Source: Rhizomucor pusillus (taxonomy: Eukaryota; Mucoromycota; Mucoromycetes; Mucorales; Lichtheimiaceae). Taken from it: a stretch of 40,099 bases of DNA. The stretch spans positions 1 through 40,099 of the forward strand of contig FWWN02000559.1 of the NCBI GenBank assembly GCA_900175165.2, read 5' to 3'. This document shows, piece after piece, positions 1 through 9,992 of this stretch (positions within the stretch are counted from its first letter, which is position 1; the number at the start of each line of letters is the position of its first letter). The notes below the pieces were generated by a model that searched no databases, had not been told where the DNA came from, and was given only the letters and a program-made list of their open reading frames with translations. The position numbers were made by a program, and so were the translations under genes.

Positions 1-1719
1 TCAACGACCTTGTTGACGGGGAGCTTGTCAAGGAAACCGTTGACACCAGCAAAGACGATAGGAACCTGGACCTCAATGGCAAGAGGAGTGTATTGGGGTT
101 GCTTGAGCAATTCGGTGAGACGGGCACCACGGTTCAACAAGAACTGGGTGGAGGCATCCAAGTCAGAACCGAACTGGGCGAAGGCAGCGACTTCACGGTA
201 CTGAGCCAAGAAAAGCTTAAGGGAACCAGCGACTTGCTTCATGGCCTTCGTCTGGGCAGCGGAACCGACACGGGAGACGGACAAACCGACATTAATGGCG
301 GGACGGACACCCTTGAAGAAGAGTTCAGCTTCCAAGAAGATCTGACCGTCAGTAATGGAAATGACGTTGGTAGGAATGTAAGCGGAGACATCACCACCCT
401 GAGTTTCACTGTCGATATTGTTAATATCAACATCGCACACAAAGTTGAAGTCATACTTATACTTACATGATGGGAAGGGCGGTCATGGAACCGTAACCGA
501 AGTCCTTGTTCATCTTGGCAGCACGCTCCAAAAGACGGGAGTGGAGGTAGAAGACATCACCAGGGTAGGCTTCACGACCAGGAGGACGACGAAGCAAAAG
601 GGACATCTGACGGTAGGCAACAGCCTGCTTGGACAAGTCATCGTAGATGATCAAAGAGTGACGGCCGTTGTCACGGAACCATTCACCAAAGGCAGCACCG
701 GAGAAAGGAGCAAGGTACTGAAGGGGAGCGGCCTCAGAGGCAGTGGCAGCAACGACGGTGGTGTACTTCATGGCATCGTTCTCCTCGAGGGTGCTGACCA
801 ACTGAGCGACAGTGGAACGCTTCTGACCGACAGCGACATAGATACAGTACAACTTCTTGGATTCGTCGGAGCCGTTGTTCCAGTTCTTCTGGTTAAGGAT
901 GGTGTCGAGAGCGACAGCAGTCTTACCGGTCTGACGGTCACCAATAATCAACTCACGCTGACCACGACCAATGGGGACCATGGAGTCGACAGACTTGATA
1001 CCAGTCTGCATGGGCTCGTTGACAGAGTGACGGGGCAAAATGCCAGGAGCCTTGACTTGGACACGAGAGCGGCCAACAGTTTCCAAGGGACCCTTACCGT
1101 CAATGGGGTTACCGAGGGCGTCGACGACACGACCCAAGATGCCAGGACCGACAGGAACGTCGACAATGGCACCAGTACGCTTGACAGTGTCACCCTCCTT
1201 GATCAAACGATCGTTACCGAAAACGACAATACCGACATTGTCGGGTTCCAAGTTGAGAGCCATACCCTACATTGCATCCGTGTCAATGTCAATTACTGTT
1301 GACGCGTGTTGCATATATTCGTTGACGCTTTGTTTTTTACCTTAAGACCGCTGGAGAATTCAACCATTTCTTCGGCTTGGACATTCTTCAAACCGTAGAC
1401 ACGAGCAATACCGTCACCAATGGACAAGACACGGCCGGTTTCCTGAAGATCAACCTCGGAGGAAGCACCGAGGATGCGCTGCTCGAGAATAGAGGAGACT
1501 TCAGAGGTGTTGGGCTTGGCCGTAGCATAGTTTCTCAAGGCAGTGGCGGCAGCAGCGGCAGATTGGCGCACCTATGAGTGTCCATTGAGTTACGCTGTTC
1601 TAGGCAAGGTAATGCAAAGAAAAGAGGAGAAGGGCGAAACCTCTGCTACTCACAGCTGGCGATGACTTGACAACGTTGGCCAATGCAGGGCGGGCAAGAC
1701 GAGCAGCGTTTCTCAACAT
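1..1719 (-). CDS. ATP1: F1F0 ATP synthase alpha subunit, mitochondrial (3' end outside window)
   Basis: Nuclear gene for the alpha subunit of mitochondrial F1-ATPase, part of the alpha3-beta3 head in the matrix that makes ATP. Exons on the minus strand: 1654-1719, 1341-1571, 467-1266 and 408 down past base 1. All phases agree: the first two joins fall between codons, and the third splits an Ile codon. The N-terminus ([17 protein letters not shown]) is basic and serine/alanine-rich, as expected for a matrix targeting peptide. The P-loop GDRQTGKT sits near residues 208-215. The visible part matches the family closely through the region after [13 protein letters not shown]. The C-terminal part lies beyond the window edge. 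Long open frames on the plus strand here are antisense shadows. Identity is secure; the start is supported by the presequence and the exon 1 donor GTGAGT. Confidence 0.97.
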
Positions 1720-2331
1720 TGCTGTTTGGAGTGGGGTCGGAAAGGGGAGGTTGTAACGCAACGAAATTTACGCAACAAATTTTTGGCGTGTTTACCGCGT
1801 GACTGTAACCCGTTCTCTCTCAACCCCAGCGCACAAACAGGGGTCCAAGAAAACTGTGAATCGTATGCACAATAGGAGCGATATCCGTTATAAGTTATGA
1901 ACCAAGTAAAAGAAACGGTGTATTCATGATTTTGAATGCATAAAGTAGCTGCTTGTTGTAAGCGCTTATTTATCTCGAGAAAGACATGCAGTACAGTGTT
2001 TTGTAAGTGAATATGCGCCAATAAGAAATCGATTTGCGTATCAATGCGACGAGTCACACCAACGCTGGATGCCTGTGATAGGAAATCATGTAAATCCCTA
2101 CTACAAACGATCTCATTGAGTACCGTCTGTTTATTTTCTTAATTTGACCTGACGGAAGTGATCATGGAAATTGAAATGTTGGCGTGAAGATGTCACGTGG
2201 CGACTTTGAGGAGAAGAGCGCGCAGTGCTAAACTACCTAGAAATTTATAACTTGGAACAACAACAGCTGCAGATAATATAACCTTTTACAGCATACTTTT
2301 ATTATTAAATAAGAATCACTTTTTGTACAAT
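1720..2331. other. Intergenic: ATP1 upstream region and C9-methyltransferase 3' flank
   Basis: The 612 bp between the ATP1 start (minus strand) and the stop of the next minus-strand gene must hold the ATP1 promoter and the 3' UTR of the methyltransferase. The sequence is AT-rich. The open frame at 1713-2057 matches no known family. No RNA gene or repeat was seen. Confidence 0.5.
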
Positions 2332-3876
2332 TTATGACGACCAAGCAGCAGGGTTTGTACGGTTGCAAATAAGTTTAGCACGGTCAAAGTCGTTTCTGTT
2401 CTTGTTTGCAGTGATTTGGAAGCAAGTAGCGCTACCTTGGCGTGCGATAATCGTCGACCAAGAGAGGAATACGTCCCAAACGCGAAGCCTAGGAAAGCAT
2501 TCATGTAAATATTAGTCTTTTCATAGATTACTGTGAATATTATGCTTACAATCGATCATCATATTTGCCCTTCAAAGAGTCGCGGTTCTTCATCCAGTTA
2601 AGGTACCATCTCTCGAGAGTTGCAGAGTAGTGAACACCGACAGTATCAACGTTGTGGATTTCAAAACCAGCGGTCTCAAGTTGCTTGATATACCAGTAGA
2701 GAGGAGTAGAGGCATCAGCACCAGGGAAGATGTACTTGGCCATGAAAAGACCCCTTTGGACATAGCAGCGTTAATGCCCTGATAATTATGTGCATAGGAT
2801 AATCACACGGCTTACCAGATGAAGTCTTCGTATTGCCAAGTAGCTCTCAAACCAGCTACTTGCATGTAGAACATACCATCGTCGTCAAGCAATTCACGGA
2901 CATCGTGCAAGAAAGTCTGAAATCGACGGATACCGACGTGTTCGGCCATCTCAACGCAGGTGATAGCATCGTACTTTTCACCAGCAGGGAAGTTTCTAAA
3001 GTCCATGCACAAAAGCTTTGCATTATCCTTGACGCCCTGGTCTTCAAAGCGCTTGTTTCCAAATTCGACCTGATTGCGGGACAAGCTGACACCAACGGAG
3101 TTGCTACCGTAATGTTTTGCGGCATATCCAACAAGAGTACCCCAACCGCAGCCGATATCCAAATGTTTTCGACCCTCTTTAAGATGGACCTTCTCGCAGA
3201 TCAACTTCATCTTGTTTTCTTGCAGTTCCTCGAGAGTTTCGCGCTTTTTTGCGTCAGAAATGATGCCACTGGTGTAGACCATCAAAGGACCCAAGAAGGC
3301 TTCGTAAAAATCATCACCGCGGTCGTAGTGATCACGAACTTGGGATTCATCCTGCTCACGCGAATGCCAAAAGGTTTCAGGCAACCACTGCGTCAAGAAG
3401 AACTTGAACTGACCAAGAGTGAACTGGAAAGCTGCCCAGTCGTGGCGTGCTTCCATGATTTCAAGAGGATCGCCGTTGAAATCGATCTTGCCATCAAAGT
3501 AAGCTTCGAAAAAGGTTTCCATGGGGATCTTGTTTCGGCCATAGTAGGATGCCTTGAGCTCAGGGTCATGGATGATGATATAAGATTCGAGGGGTTTGCC
3601 AGGAAGAGGAACGCGGTTACGGTATCGTGGCGCATAGCGCGAGGTAAGGTAAAGTGTAGTAGCCAGGATAGGGAAGAACAGCAATACAGCGAGGATAATG
3701 AACAGGGAGAAAGACAAACCAAGCGAGTAGGCAATAAACGCAGGTACGCCGACTGCAACAGCTCCAAAGACGCGATTGTCAAAGGTCTGGTTACCAGCGC
3801 CTTGAGCAGGCAAAGGCGCGTTGTGGATAGCTTGCCAGTTTGTAGGCTTGAAACTAGTCGAGTCGTCTGCTCCCAT
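2332..3876 (-). CDS. Sphingolipid C9-methyltransferase
   Basis: SAM-dependent methyltransferase of the cyclopropane-fatty-acid-synthase fold. The family adds the C9 methyl branch to the sphingoid base of fungal glucosylceramides, at the ER membrane. Exons: 2816-3876, 2550-2753, 2332-2488 (473 aa, all phases consistent). The N-terminus carries two adjacent hydrophobic segments (about residues 36-77) that anchor it in the membrane. SAM motif I, LDIGCGWGTL, is at 239-248 and is followed by EMAEHVG near 309-315. The last exon encodes WSTIIARQGSATCFQIT, typical of the C-terminus of this enzyme. Length is close to the fungal family norm of about 500 aa. A bacterial-type CFA synthase is excluded by the membrane anchor and the fungal C-terminus. 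Fungal genomes may carry more than one copy. Confidence 0.92.
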
Positions 3877-5593
3877 CTAGGCATGTCCTGTCAGCATATG
3901 CTCGAATGGTCGCGCTCGCGTCATCTCGCTGTGCGACCGTTTCTGCACATACTCCTTTTATAGGGCTCTGGCAGCTTTACGCTCCCACAGAGACACGCTC
4001 TGCTCCTGCACTTACCGTTCACTTTATACGGAAGTCTCTTTCTGTGGAAACGAGAAGAAAAGACTTTTAACTGGGAAGAGAAGCAAAAACACTACGCGTC
4101 CAGTCATCAGCTCAATTTTTGAGTCTGTGTGTTACCTTGGAACACGGAAACAGTTGTTCCGGGAATCCACCCATTTCTATTTGCTCATACATTGCGGCAA
4201 AAAGGGACATTGCTTCAATACACATAGAATCTGCATTTGTATCAAGGGACAGTATACTAAAGACCAGTATACATATGATATTTGTACAAAATAATAATGA
4301 TATCTTCTGCTGCATGAAAGATTAATACCGAATGCGCTGAGCGTAGACCGGCTACTGCTACGGTAGCAGCGTGATTGGTCGATAATAACGTCGACCTCTG
4401 ACGCTGTATCTCCTCATTTCATTCATTTCTTCTGACTGCTCTCCGATAAGGAAAAGAGTCATACGAACAAGCGCTTTTAAGATAGGGTCAAAATTAAATG
4501 TATAAGATTGAATTATAAGGGCGAAGACATACGAAAAAGAACTAGTGAGTACCATTGCTTTTGAATTTCTGGAAAAGCGGGAAAAAATTGGTGCAAAGAG
4601 GAAAAGATGCCTTTCGCCCCGCCTTTTAAGACCTAATGCTGCCGTACGTCCTCGCATGTCGTGCAACAAAAGGAGCATCATACGTCATTCATTGAGCACG
4701 GAATAAGCGATTTGATGTAGTTATCTGAACGAATTAGAGTTAGAAACATAAATTGCTATATGGCTGTTAGTATCGTGTTTCCATAGTTTGCAAGTACTGA
4801 GCGTTCGAAGGGTCATATGTTGAGGACTACGCAGTAGGTAAAGAGTTCCAATATTCGTAGCAGCGTTATTCAAATGGTTACATTGAGCATAACAAGGAGG
4901 GAATTTAAAGATTGGTGGAATGGAAGTTCACATATGATATGCTGAAAGCAACGAACAGATTCGGATCAATTCAAAGGAAAGAAAGACTTCCATACGCAGT
5001 CATGTTATTTTATCAAGACCAATCCCACAAATCACATTCTGGGAAATGCGACGTTATTTGATTAACGTAGCCAAGGAATTTATTGTAGAACGCATTATTT
5101 CACAGGATCACTGTGCTCTATCATTCGCCTTTTATTCTTTAGGTTTTTTCAACTCCATGTGACGCTGCATGGAGACAGGCGCAACGGGCAAATTTTCACA
5201 TGCACAGGCACAGTTTTCCAATTTCGGTTGCTTATTTCCACGCCTGTCAAATCATCGTCGCCTGTCAAGATTTTCACATACACACGCAGGTGTAGGCATG
5301 CAACATTCTGTGTTTATCTAGTGGAAAGCTGGTAAACAGCGCGGTGAAGAGTAAGAAAGCAGGAAGAAGAAAAGATTTAGGGAACACAAGCCAATCGGTT
5401 TGGCGGCCCTTGTTTCGCGGTTGACGAATCGGACTCCACAAACCGTACATCTTTCTGCTCCCCACATGAAAGTCGAATCTCGTAGTCAGCAGGATTATTC
5501 CGTTATCTGAAAATAATTTTTTAAACCCGGTGGGAGCGTGCCTTCTTGGTTCCACGTCTTTCTTCCTTCTGAACCCCCCATCTCTCTTCAGTC
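3877..5593. other. Divergent intergenic region between the methyltransferase and the peroxidase
   Basis: About 1.7 kb separates two genes transcribed away from each other. Short open frames occur on both strands (for example 4358-4681 minus and 5274-5555 minus), but none has a recognisable domain or convincing splice structure. A near-perfect small palindrome, CTGCTAC-G-GTAGCAG, lies near 4354-4368. Three copies of an octamer, CGCCTGTC (one inverted), lie at 5174-5266 and are candidate peroxidase promoter elements. Confidence 0.4.
4021..4028 (-). promoter_or_regulatory. Candidate TATA box for the C9-methyltransferase gene
   Basis: On the minus strand the sequence reads TATAAAGT, about 147 bp upstream of the start codon at 3876. 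Position and orientation fit a core promoter. The transcription start is not known, and the match could be chance in AT-rich DNA. Confidence 0.35.
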
Positions 5594-6622
5594 ATGTCGT
5601 CCACTGAAGCTTCTGTTGACAAGTACGAGGCTGTCCGCAAGGACATTATCAAGGTCTTTCCCAAGGAAGATTACGATGATGGCTCCTTTGCCCCTGTAGT
5701 GTAAGTTCTTTCACACTGATTTGGTTGCTAAGAGATAACAGGAATTTGTCTAACCCTAATCAAAACAATTCCAGTCTCCGTCTCGCCTGGCACGCCAGTG
5801 GCACCTACGATCAACACAAGAAGGATGGCGGCAGCGATGGCGCCACCATGCGTTTCAAGCCTGAAGCTGAAGACTCTGCCAACGCCGGCCTTGAAGTAGC
5901 CCGTGCCGTCCTTGAGCCAGTCAAGGCCAAGCACCCCTGGATCAGCTACGCTGATCTGTGGACGTAAGTAGAAAACATAGCACTTTTCCTTGCTCCTGTC
6001 CGATAGATGTGCTGACTCAGCGTATATATCATTCCAGTTTGGCCGGCTGCGTTGCTATCGAGCACATGGGCGGTCCTCACATCGAATGGACTGGTGGCCG
6101 TCGGGACAAGCACTCTGAAGCCGATTGCCCTCCTGTCGGCCGCCTTCCCGATGGCGCTCTCGGCAAGGATCACGTCTTGGATGTCTTCGTTGGTCGTCTT
6201 GGTTTCACTGTCCAGGAAACTGTTGCCCTCATCGGTGCTCACACTGTCGGCCGTTGCCACAAAGACCGTTCCGGTTTCGATGGTCCCTGGACTACCACTC
6301 CTACCCGTTTCTCTAACCAATTGTAAGTGTCTTAATTTCTAACACATGAGCTCTCAATTTTATTCACTGAATGCGTACATATAGCTACAAGCAATTACTC
6401 AACAACACCTGGGTCGAAAAGAAGTGGGATGGCCCTCGCCAGTTTGTTGATGCTGAGGATGGTGAATTGATGATGTTGCCCACCGATATGGCTCTTTTGG
6501 AGGAACCTTTCCGCCCTTACGTCGAGTTGTACGCCAAGGACAAGCAGCGCTTCTTCGACGACTTTGCAAAGGCTTTCCTAAAGCTCATCGAATTGGGTGT
6601 CTCTAAGCGCGGAAAGTTGTAA
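5594..6622 (+). CDS. Class I heme peroxidase (APx-CcP hybrid type)
   Basis: Heme peroxidase of the cytochrome c peroxidase/ascorbate peroxidase superfamily, removing H2O2. Exons: 5594-5700, 5775-5963, 6038-6322, 6385-6622 (272 aa, phases consistent). Active-site residues are all present. The distal Arg38, Trp41 and His42 lie in LRLAWHASG. The proximal His167 is in LIGAHTVG, Trp183 in FDGPW, and the hydrogen-bonding Asp228 in MLPTD. Distal residue numbers equal those of plant ascorbate peroxidase. Arg176, in [11 protein letters not shown], falls where ascorbate peroxidase has its substrate-binding Arg172. The MLPTD and KAFLKL segments resemble yeast cytochrome c peroxidase. There is no N-terminal mitochondrial presequence, so a cytosolic location is inferred. 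Whether ascorbate or cytochrome c is the electron donor cannot be decided from sequence. Confidence 0.93.
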
Positions 6623-6834
6623 AATCGTTTGCATTGACAAGAAACTTAGCATCCCATATCTTTCCCCTCCATTAAAAACATCTGTATTTTCATATTTTGC
6701 TCTCCCTCCAACGCATACCTCTATCTATCAACTTTTGATACTCTTCATTATATAAAAGGAGAAGGGTTGTGAAAAGATCACATTAGGAACAAGTGTGCAA
6801 TTTTGTATTCCTCTCTTTTTCTTTGATCGGCCGT

Positions 6835-7927
6835 ATGGATCCCAGCGGTAGTAATAGCAGTGCTAGTCAGCAAAGCCGTTCCACTGCAGGTGAAAGCACG
6901 CAGATCTTTGCTGCCCATGTCAGGCAATACCTTGCAACGTTGCCTTTCGTTACCGTCGCTACATTTGGAGCCTCTTTTACAGTCCTAATGTGCGATGGTC
7001 TCGGCGTCTTTATACAATCGCCACGCCTCCTTAGTCAGTGGATGCAACTTGACGTGCTGTCCATTGCATATGGACAAAGTAAGTTGACTATCTCAGTATA
7101 TCTGGGTGTTTTACCAACCAACCGGTTTTCTTCTCAGTGCAAAGACTTCTGTTTTATCCTTTTGCATCACCTAGCTTTGCATTGTATCTCACAAACCTGT
7201 TCTTATTGCTACCCTATTTGGCAACTCAAGAAAGGAAACATGGATCTGCAAAGCTAGCTTGGGTTCTGCTGACTTTCTTCACAGTCATCACAGGCACTTT
7301 GTGTTTTTCGGCTGCTCTTGTGTTGCTTATCACGCTCAAATCCATATATATGCAACGGTTTGTATATGCAGGACTGTCTGGTTGGACGATTGGCTTGGCC
7401 TTTTGGTCAGCCTGGGAAGAGGATCAGCCAGCAGACCGCATGTAAGACATACATGAAAATGAAAACATCGATCCATCGATCAATGCTGCTAACAATGAAT
7501 ATCTTTCGGGTATCAGGTTGTTTGGAGTACTACATGTCCCCGGCAAAATGATGCCATACCTGATTCTCGCTTTCTACACATTCCTGGTACCCGATGCGTC
7601 TTTGATACTGCATTTATTTGCTATCTCTTCAGCTTTCTTGTGTAAGCATCAATATGCGCGAATATGCCTGGGTTTCCTCGTCCACGCTAAATGCAATATC
7701 TAGATACTTCAAAACGTGGACCAAGCTTTCTATTCCCTAGCCAGGAGACAATTGCAAGATACCAGGACCATCCTTGGCTCAGCAAAGCACGAAACTCTCA
7801 ACGATTTATCACCTTGGATGCAGCCAGTGACCCCTCCCATCTTACACTTCCCACCAATACTCTAAATATGCCGACTTCAAATACCCCGCAGTTCCCTGGC
7901 GAAGGCAGGCGACTAGGTGATGTTTAG
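6835..7927 (+). CDS. RBD2: Rhomboid-family intramembrane serine protease, Rbd2-like
   Basis: Multi-pass membrane protein of the rhomboid superfamily. Exons: 6835-7078, 7138-7441, 7517-7641, 7704-7927 (298 aa, phases consistent). Hallmarks seen: ERKHGSAKL after TM2, matching the E-x-x-x-G-S segment of GlpG; AGLSGW, giving the GxSG catalytic Ser162; and the TM6 His215 in ILHLFAISSAFLY. A catalytic Ser-His dyad is therefore intact. Asn101 in LYLTNLF corresponds to the oxyanion Asn, but the preceding HxxxN histidine is Leu97. The E-HG and AGxSGW spacing resembles yeast Rbd2, a Golgi-type rhomboid, though naming it an ortholog is inference. The C-terminal 70 residues are cytosolic-looking and low in hydrophobicity. 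The frame is open 14 codons upstream to 6793, so the start could lie there. Its stop is only 34 bp from the stop of the converging gene. Confidence 0.8.
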
Positions 7928-7961
7928 ATATAATTACATCTTGAAAGCGTTGTATATTTGT

Positions 7962-9178
7962 TTATTGCTCCAGTTCATCGTCGTTCGCCGAAGGATTCCA
8001 TGGAATAGCTACCTGTTGTAATAAATCCATCAAATCAGGGCATTCTTCGAGTGCTGCTAACTGGTCTGATGACTTGACCAAGAGCAGGCCTGCAAATCCT
8101 AGTGAGTTGATGGATAGTTGGATATCTTGATTGTTGTGATGGACGACGGCTATTTCCTTTGATCGAGGAACGAGCATCATAAATTGCGGAGTCATGACAA
8201 AGTTATAAGATATCTCTCTGCCATAAGAGGTAGCATGCTTCCGCAGTTGGTAGAACATGTTATCCAATAATCCAAAAAACATCTGACCGAGATAGTCTTC
8301 GACGTGCTCTGTGCTTGGACTCGATTCGATAAAATCGCGATCCAGTGGAGTGATTACATGCACGAACGGAAGTTTCTCAAGAATATAGATTTGACCTAAA
8401 GTTTAAATTGTGAGCGATGTATTTCAACGTATCGCATACTGTCAAAACGGTGGTTATTACCTGCTTTGCGTTCCTGGATTTCATTGAAAAGCGCCCTTAA
8501 CGGAGGCTGTGGTCCCGAATTTGGAAGTGGCATAATTTGGACGTGCTTGTGCTGCTGACTAGTTCCAATGGATTCAGCCATGTAACTTATCTTTCTGATA
8601 TCATCATCTGCCTTACCTTGCTCCAGAGAACGGTCCACAGTTGTAAAATGCTACAGCTGATGTCGATTCAAAAGCTGTCGTCAAGCATTGCCAAGTGGCA
8701 AGCAGGTCTGGAGGCAGAAGCGGCTCAGTCTGCATCTTGAACTCTACAGTACTATTTCTTTCAATACTGTGATAAGGGAAATACGAATAACCCATTGTTC
8801 CTGACCTTTCGTAACCACCAAGATATGATGCGGTGTAACACAAAACTTGTTTAATAAAACACGGTGTTCATCCAAATCCTTTACGTGCAAGGCAGGGTTC
8901 GGTGGCAGGAACGGGTTCACTTTGACTTTCTTGCCGTCCTCACTCTGTGGCATTTCTAAACGCGGCTTCTCCGCCAGTGCTGGCGCGTATGTGATTTCAA
9001 ACTGTTTTGTTGGATTAAGGAGGCAGTCGATGTGTATGCTCGATCGCGCTGCAAAGTTGTTTCTAATTACCTCCATGCCCTTAGCATTCTTGCGTTTTAT
9101 ATCCCCTGGGAAAAACAAGAGATCGCCACTCTTGAGAGCAGCGTCGTAACGTTCCTTGACCAAAGCGGAAAGAGCCAT
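7962..9178 (-). CDS. APA2: Ap4A phosphorylase (ATP adenylyltransferase), APA1/APA2 family
   Basis: Enzyme that phosphorolyses diadenosine tetraphosphate to ATP and ADP, acting on soluble dinucleotides. Exons: 8806-9178, 8617-8743, 8461-8558, 7962-8395 (343 aa, phases consistent). The HIT-like catalytic motif is SQQHKHVQIMP, with His170, His172 and Gln174. It is created exactly at the exon 2/3 junction. KFCVTPHHILVVTKEF and the NPFLPPNP segment are characteristic of the family. The C-terminal half contains a VHVITPLD segment and a SYNFVMTPQFMMLVPR segment, as in yeast Apa2. The frame is also open to an ATG at 9238, but that would overlap the divergent neighbour, and the family start fits 9178 better. 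Confidence 0.92.
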
Positions 9179-9243
9179 GTCATTTTGATCCTCAGCAGCA
9201 AATGAAGGAAAATGGACCGCTTGTTCTTTCCTTTTCACCTCAA

Positions 9244-9744
9244 ATGTCGCCCTCGCTCGAGATCAAGCCTGCTACACCCGCCGACGTTCCTCTCATTCTC
9301 AGCTTCATTAAACAGCTTGCCGAGTACGAGAAGTTGGCACACGAAGTTGTAGCCACTGAAGAACTACTGCGCCAGAATCTGTTTGAACGTCGCTGCGCCG
9401 AAGTCATTATTGCCTATTATCAAAAGGCAGACACTGCCGAAAAGGAACCTGCAGGCTTTGCACTCTTCTTCCATAACTTTAGCACGTTTGAAGGCAAACC
9501 TGGCTTGTACTTGGAGGATCTCTTCGTTCGCCCTGACTTCCGAGGCCTTGGAATCGGCAAAAAATTGCTGATTCAATTGGCTGCCCTGGCCAAGGAACGC
9601 TCTTGTGGTCGCTTCGAATGGGTTGTCCTCAACTGGAACGAACCATCTCGCAAGTTCTATGAATCGTTGGGCGCAAAACCGCACGAAGAATGGATTATTC
9701 ACCGAGTATCCGGCAAGAACTTGGATGATCTGGCTGCACTTTAA
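9244..9744 (+). CDS. GNAT acetyltransferase, spermidine/spermine N1-acetyltransferase (SSAT)-like
   Basis: Small single-exon N-acetyltransferase of 166 aa. It resembles eukaryotic SSAT/diamine acetyltransferase over the full length. The N-terminal beta-alpha unit reads IKPATPADVPLILSFIKQLA. The strand LYLEDLFVRPDFRG leads into the acetyl-CoA loop RGLGIG (Arg100-Gly105), and NWNEPSRKFYESLGA contains the conserved Tyr near the active site. The likely role is acetyl-CoA-dependent acetylation of polyamines or a related small amine, in the cytosol. Substrate choice within the SSAT/thialysine acetyltransferase group cannot be read from sequence. An in-frame ATG at 9202 would add 14 residues. The ATG at 9244 aligns with the usual family start and leaves 65 bp to the divergent APA2-type start. 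Confidence 0.88.
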   Translation: MSPSLEIKPATPADVPLILSFIKQLAEYEKLAHEVVATEELLRQNLFERRCAEVIIAYYQKADTAEKEPAGFALFFHNFSTFEGKPGLYLEDLFVRPDFRGLGIGKKLLIQLAALAKERSCGRFEWVVLNWNEPSRKFYESLGAKPHEEWIIHRVSGKNLDDLAAL

Positions 9745-9992
9745 CTTATTTACTTGATCTAATCCCTAGATGAGATTGCATCGTCTTTTCTCGTTCTGCC
9801 ACCTGCACTAAAGGTATAGATATAACCAATACTAGAGTTCCTGTTTTAAAGTTTACATTACACCTTTTAATATGGAGATCATCAACAATCTCTTTCGGTG
9901 ATGAAGATGAATGGGCTCATTTAACAATAGTAGAAGTTAATTCATTTGTTAATTCATTTTTTACAACGACAAAACTAGCTACAGTTTCCCTG

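Noticed and set aside
418..1302. 294-aa plus-strand open frame
   Set aside because: It lies antisense to ATP1 exon 3, which has clear protein conservation. Codon bias of the ATP synthase gene keeps the opposite frame open.
2833..3963. 376-aa plus-strand open frame
   Set aside because: Antisense to the main exon of the C9-methyltransferase; the translation has no domain.
4358..4681. 107-aa minus-strand open frame with a possible GTATGT...AAAG intron
   Set aside because: Splicing the candidate intron shifts the frame into an early stop, and neither version resembles a known protein.
5274..5555. 93-aa minus-strand open frame upstream of the peroxidase
   Set aside because: Lies in the promoter, has no domain or splice support, and looks like chance.
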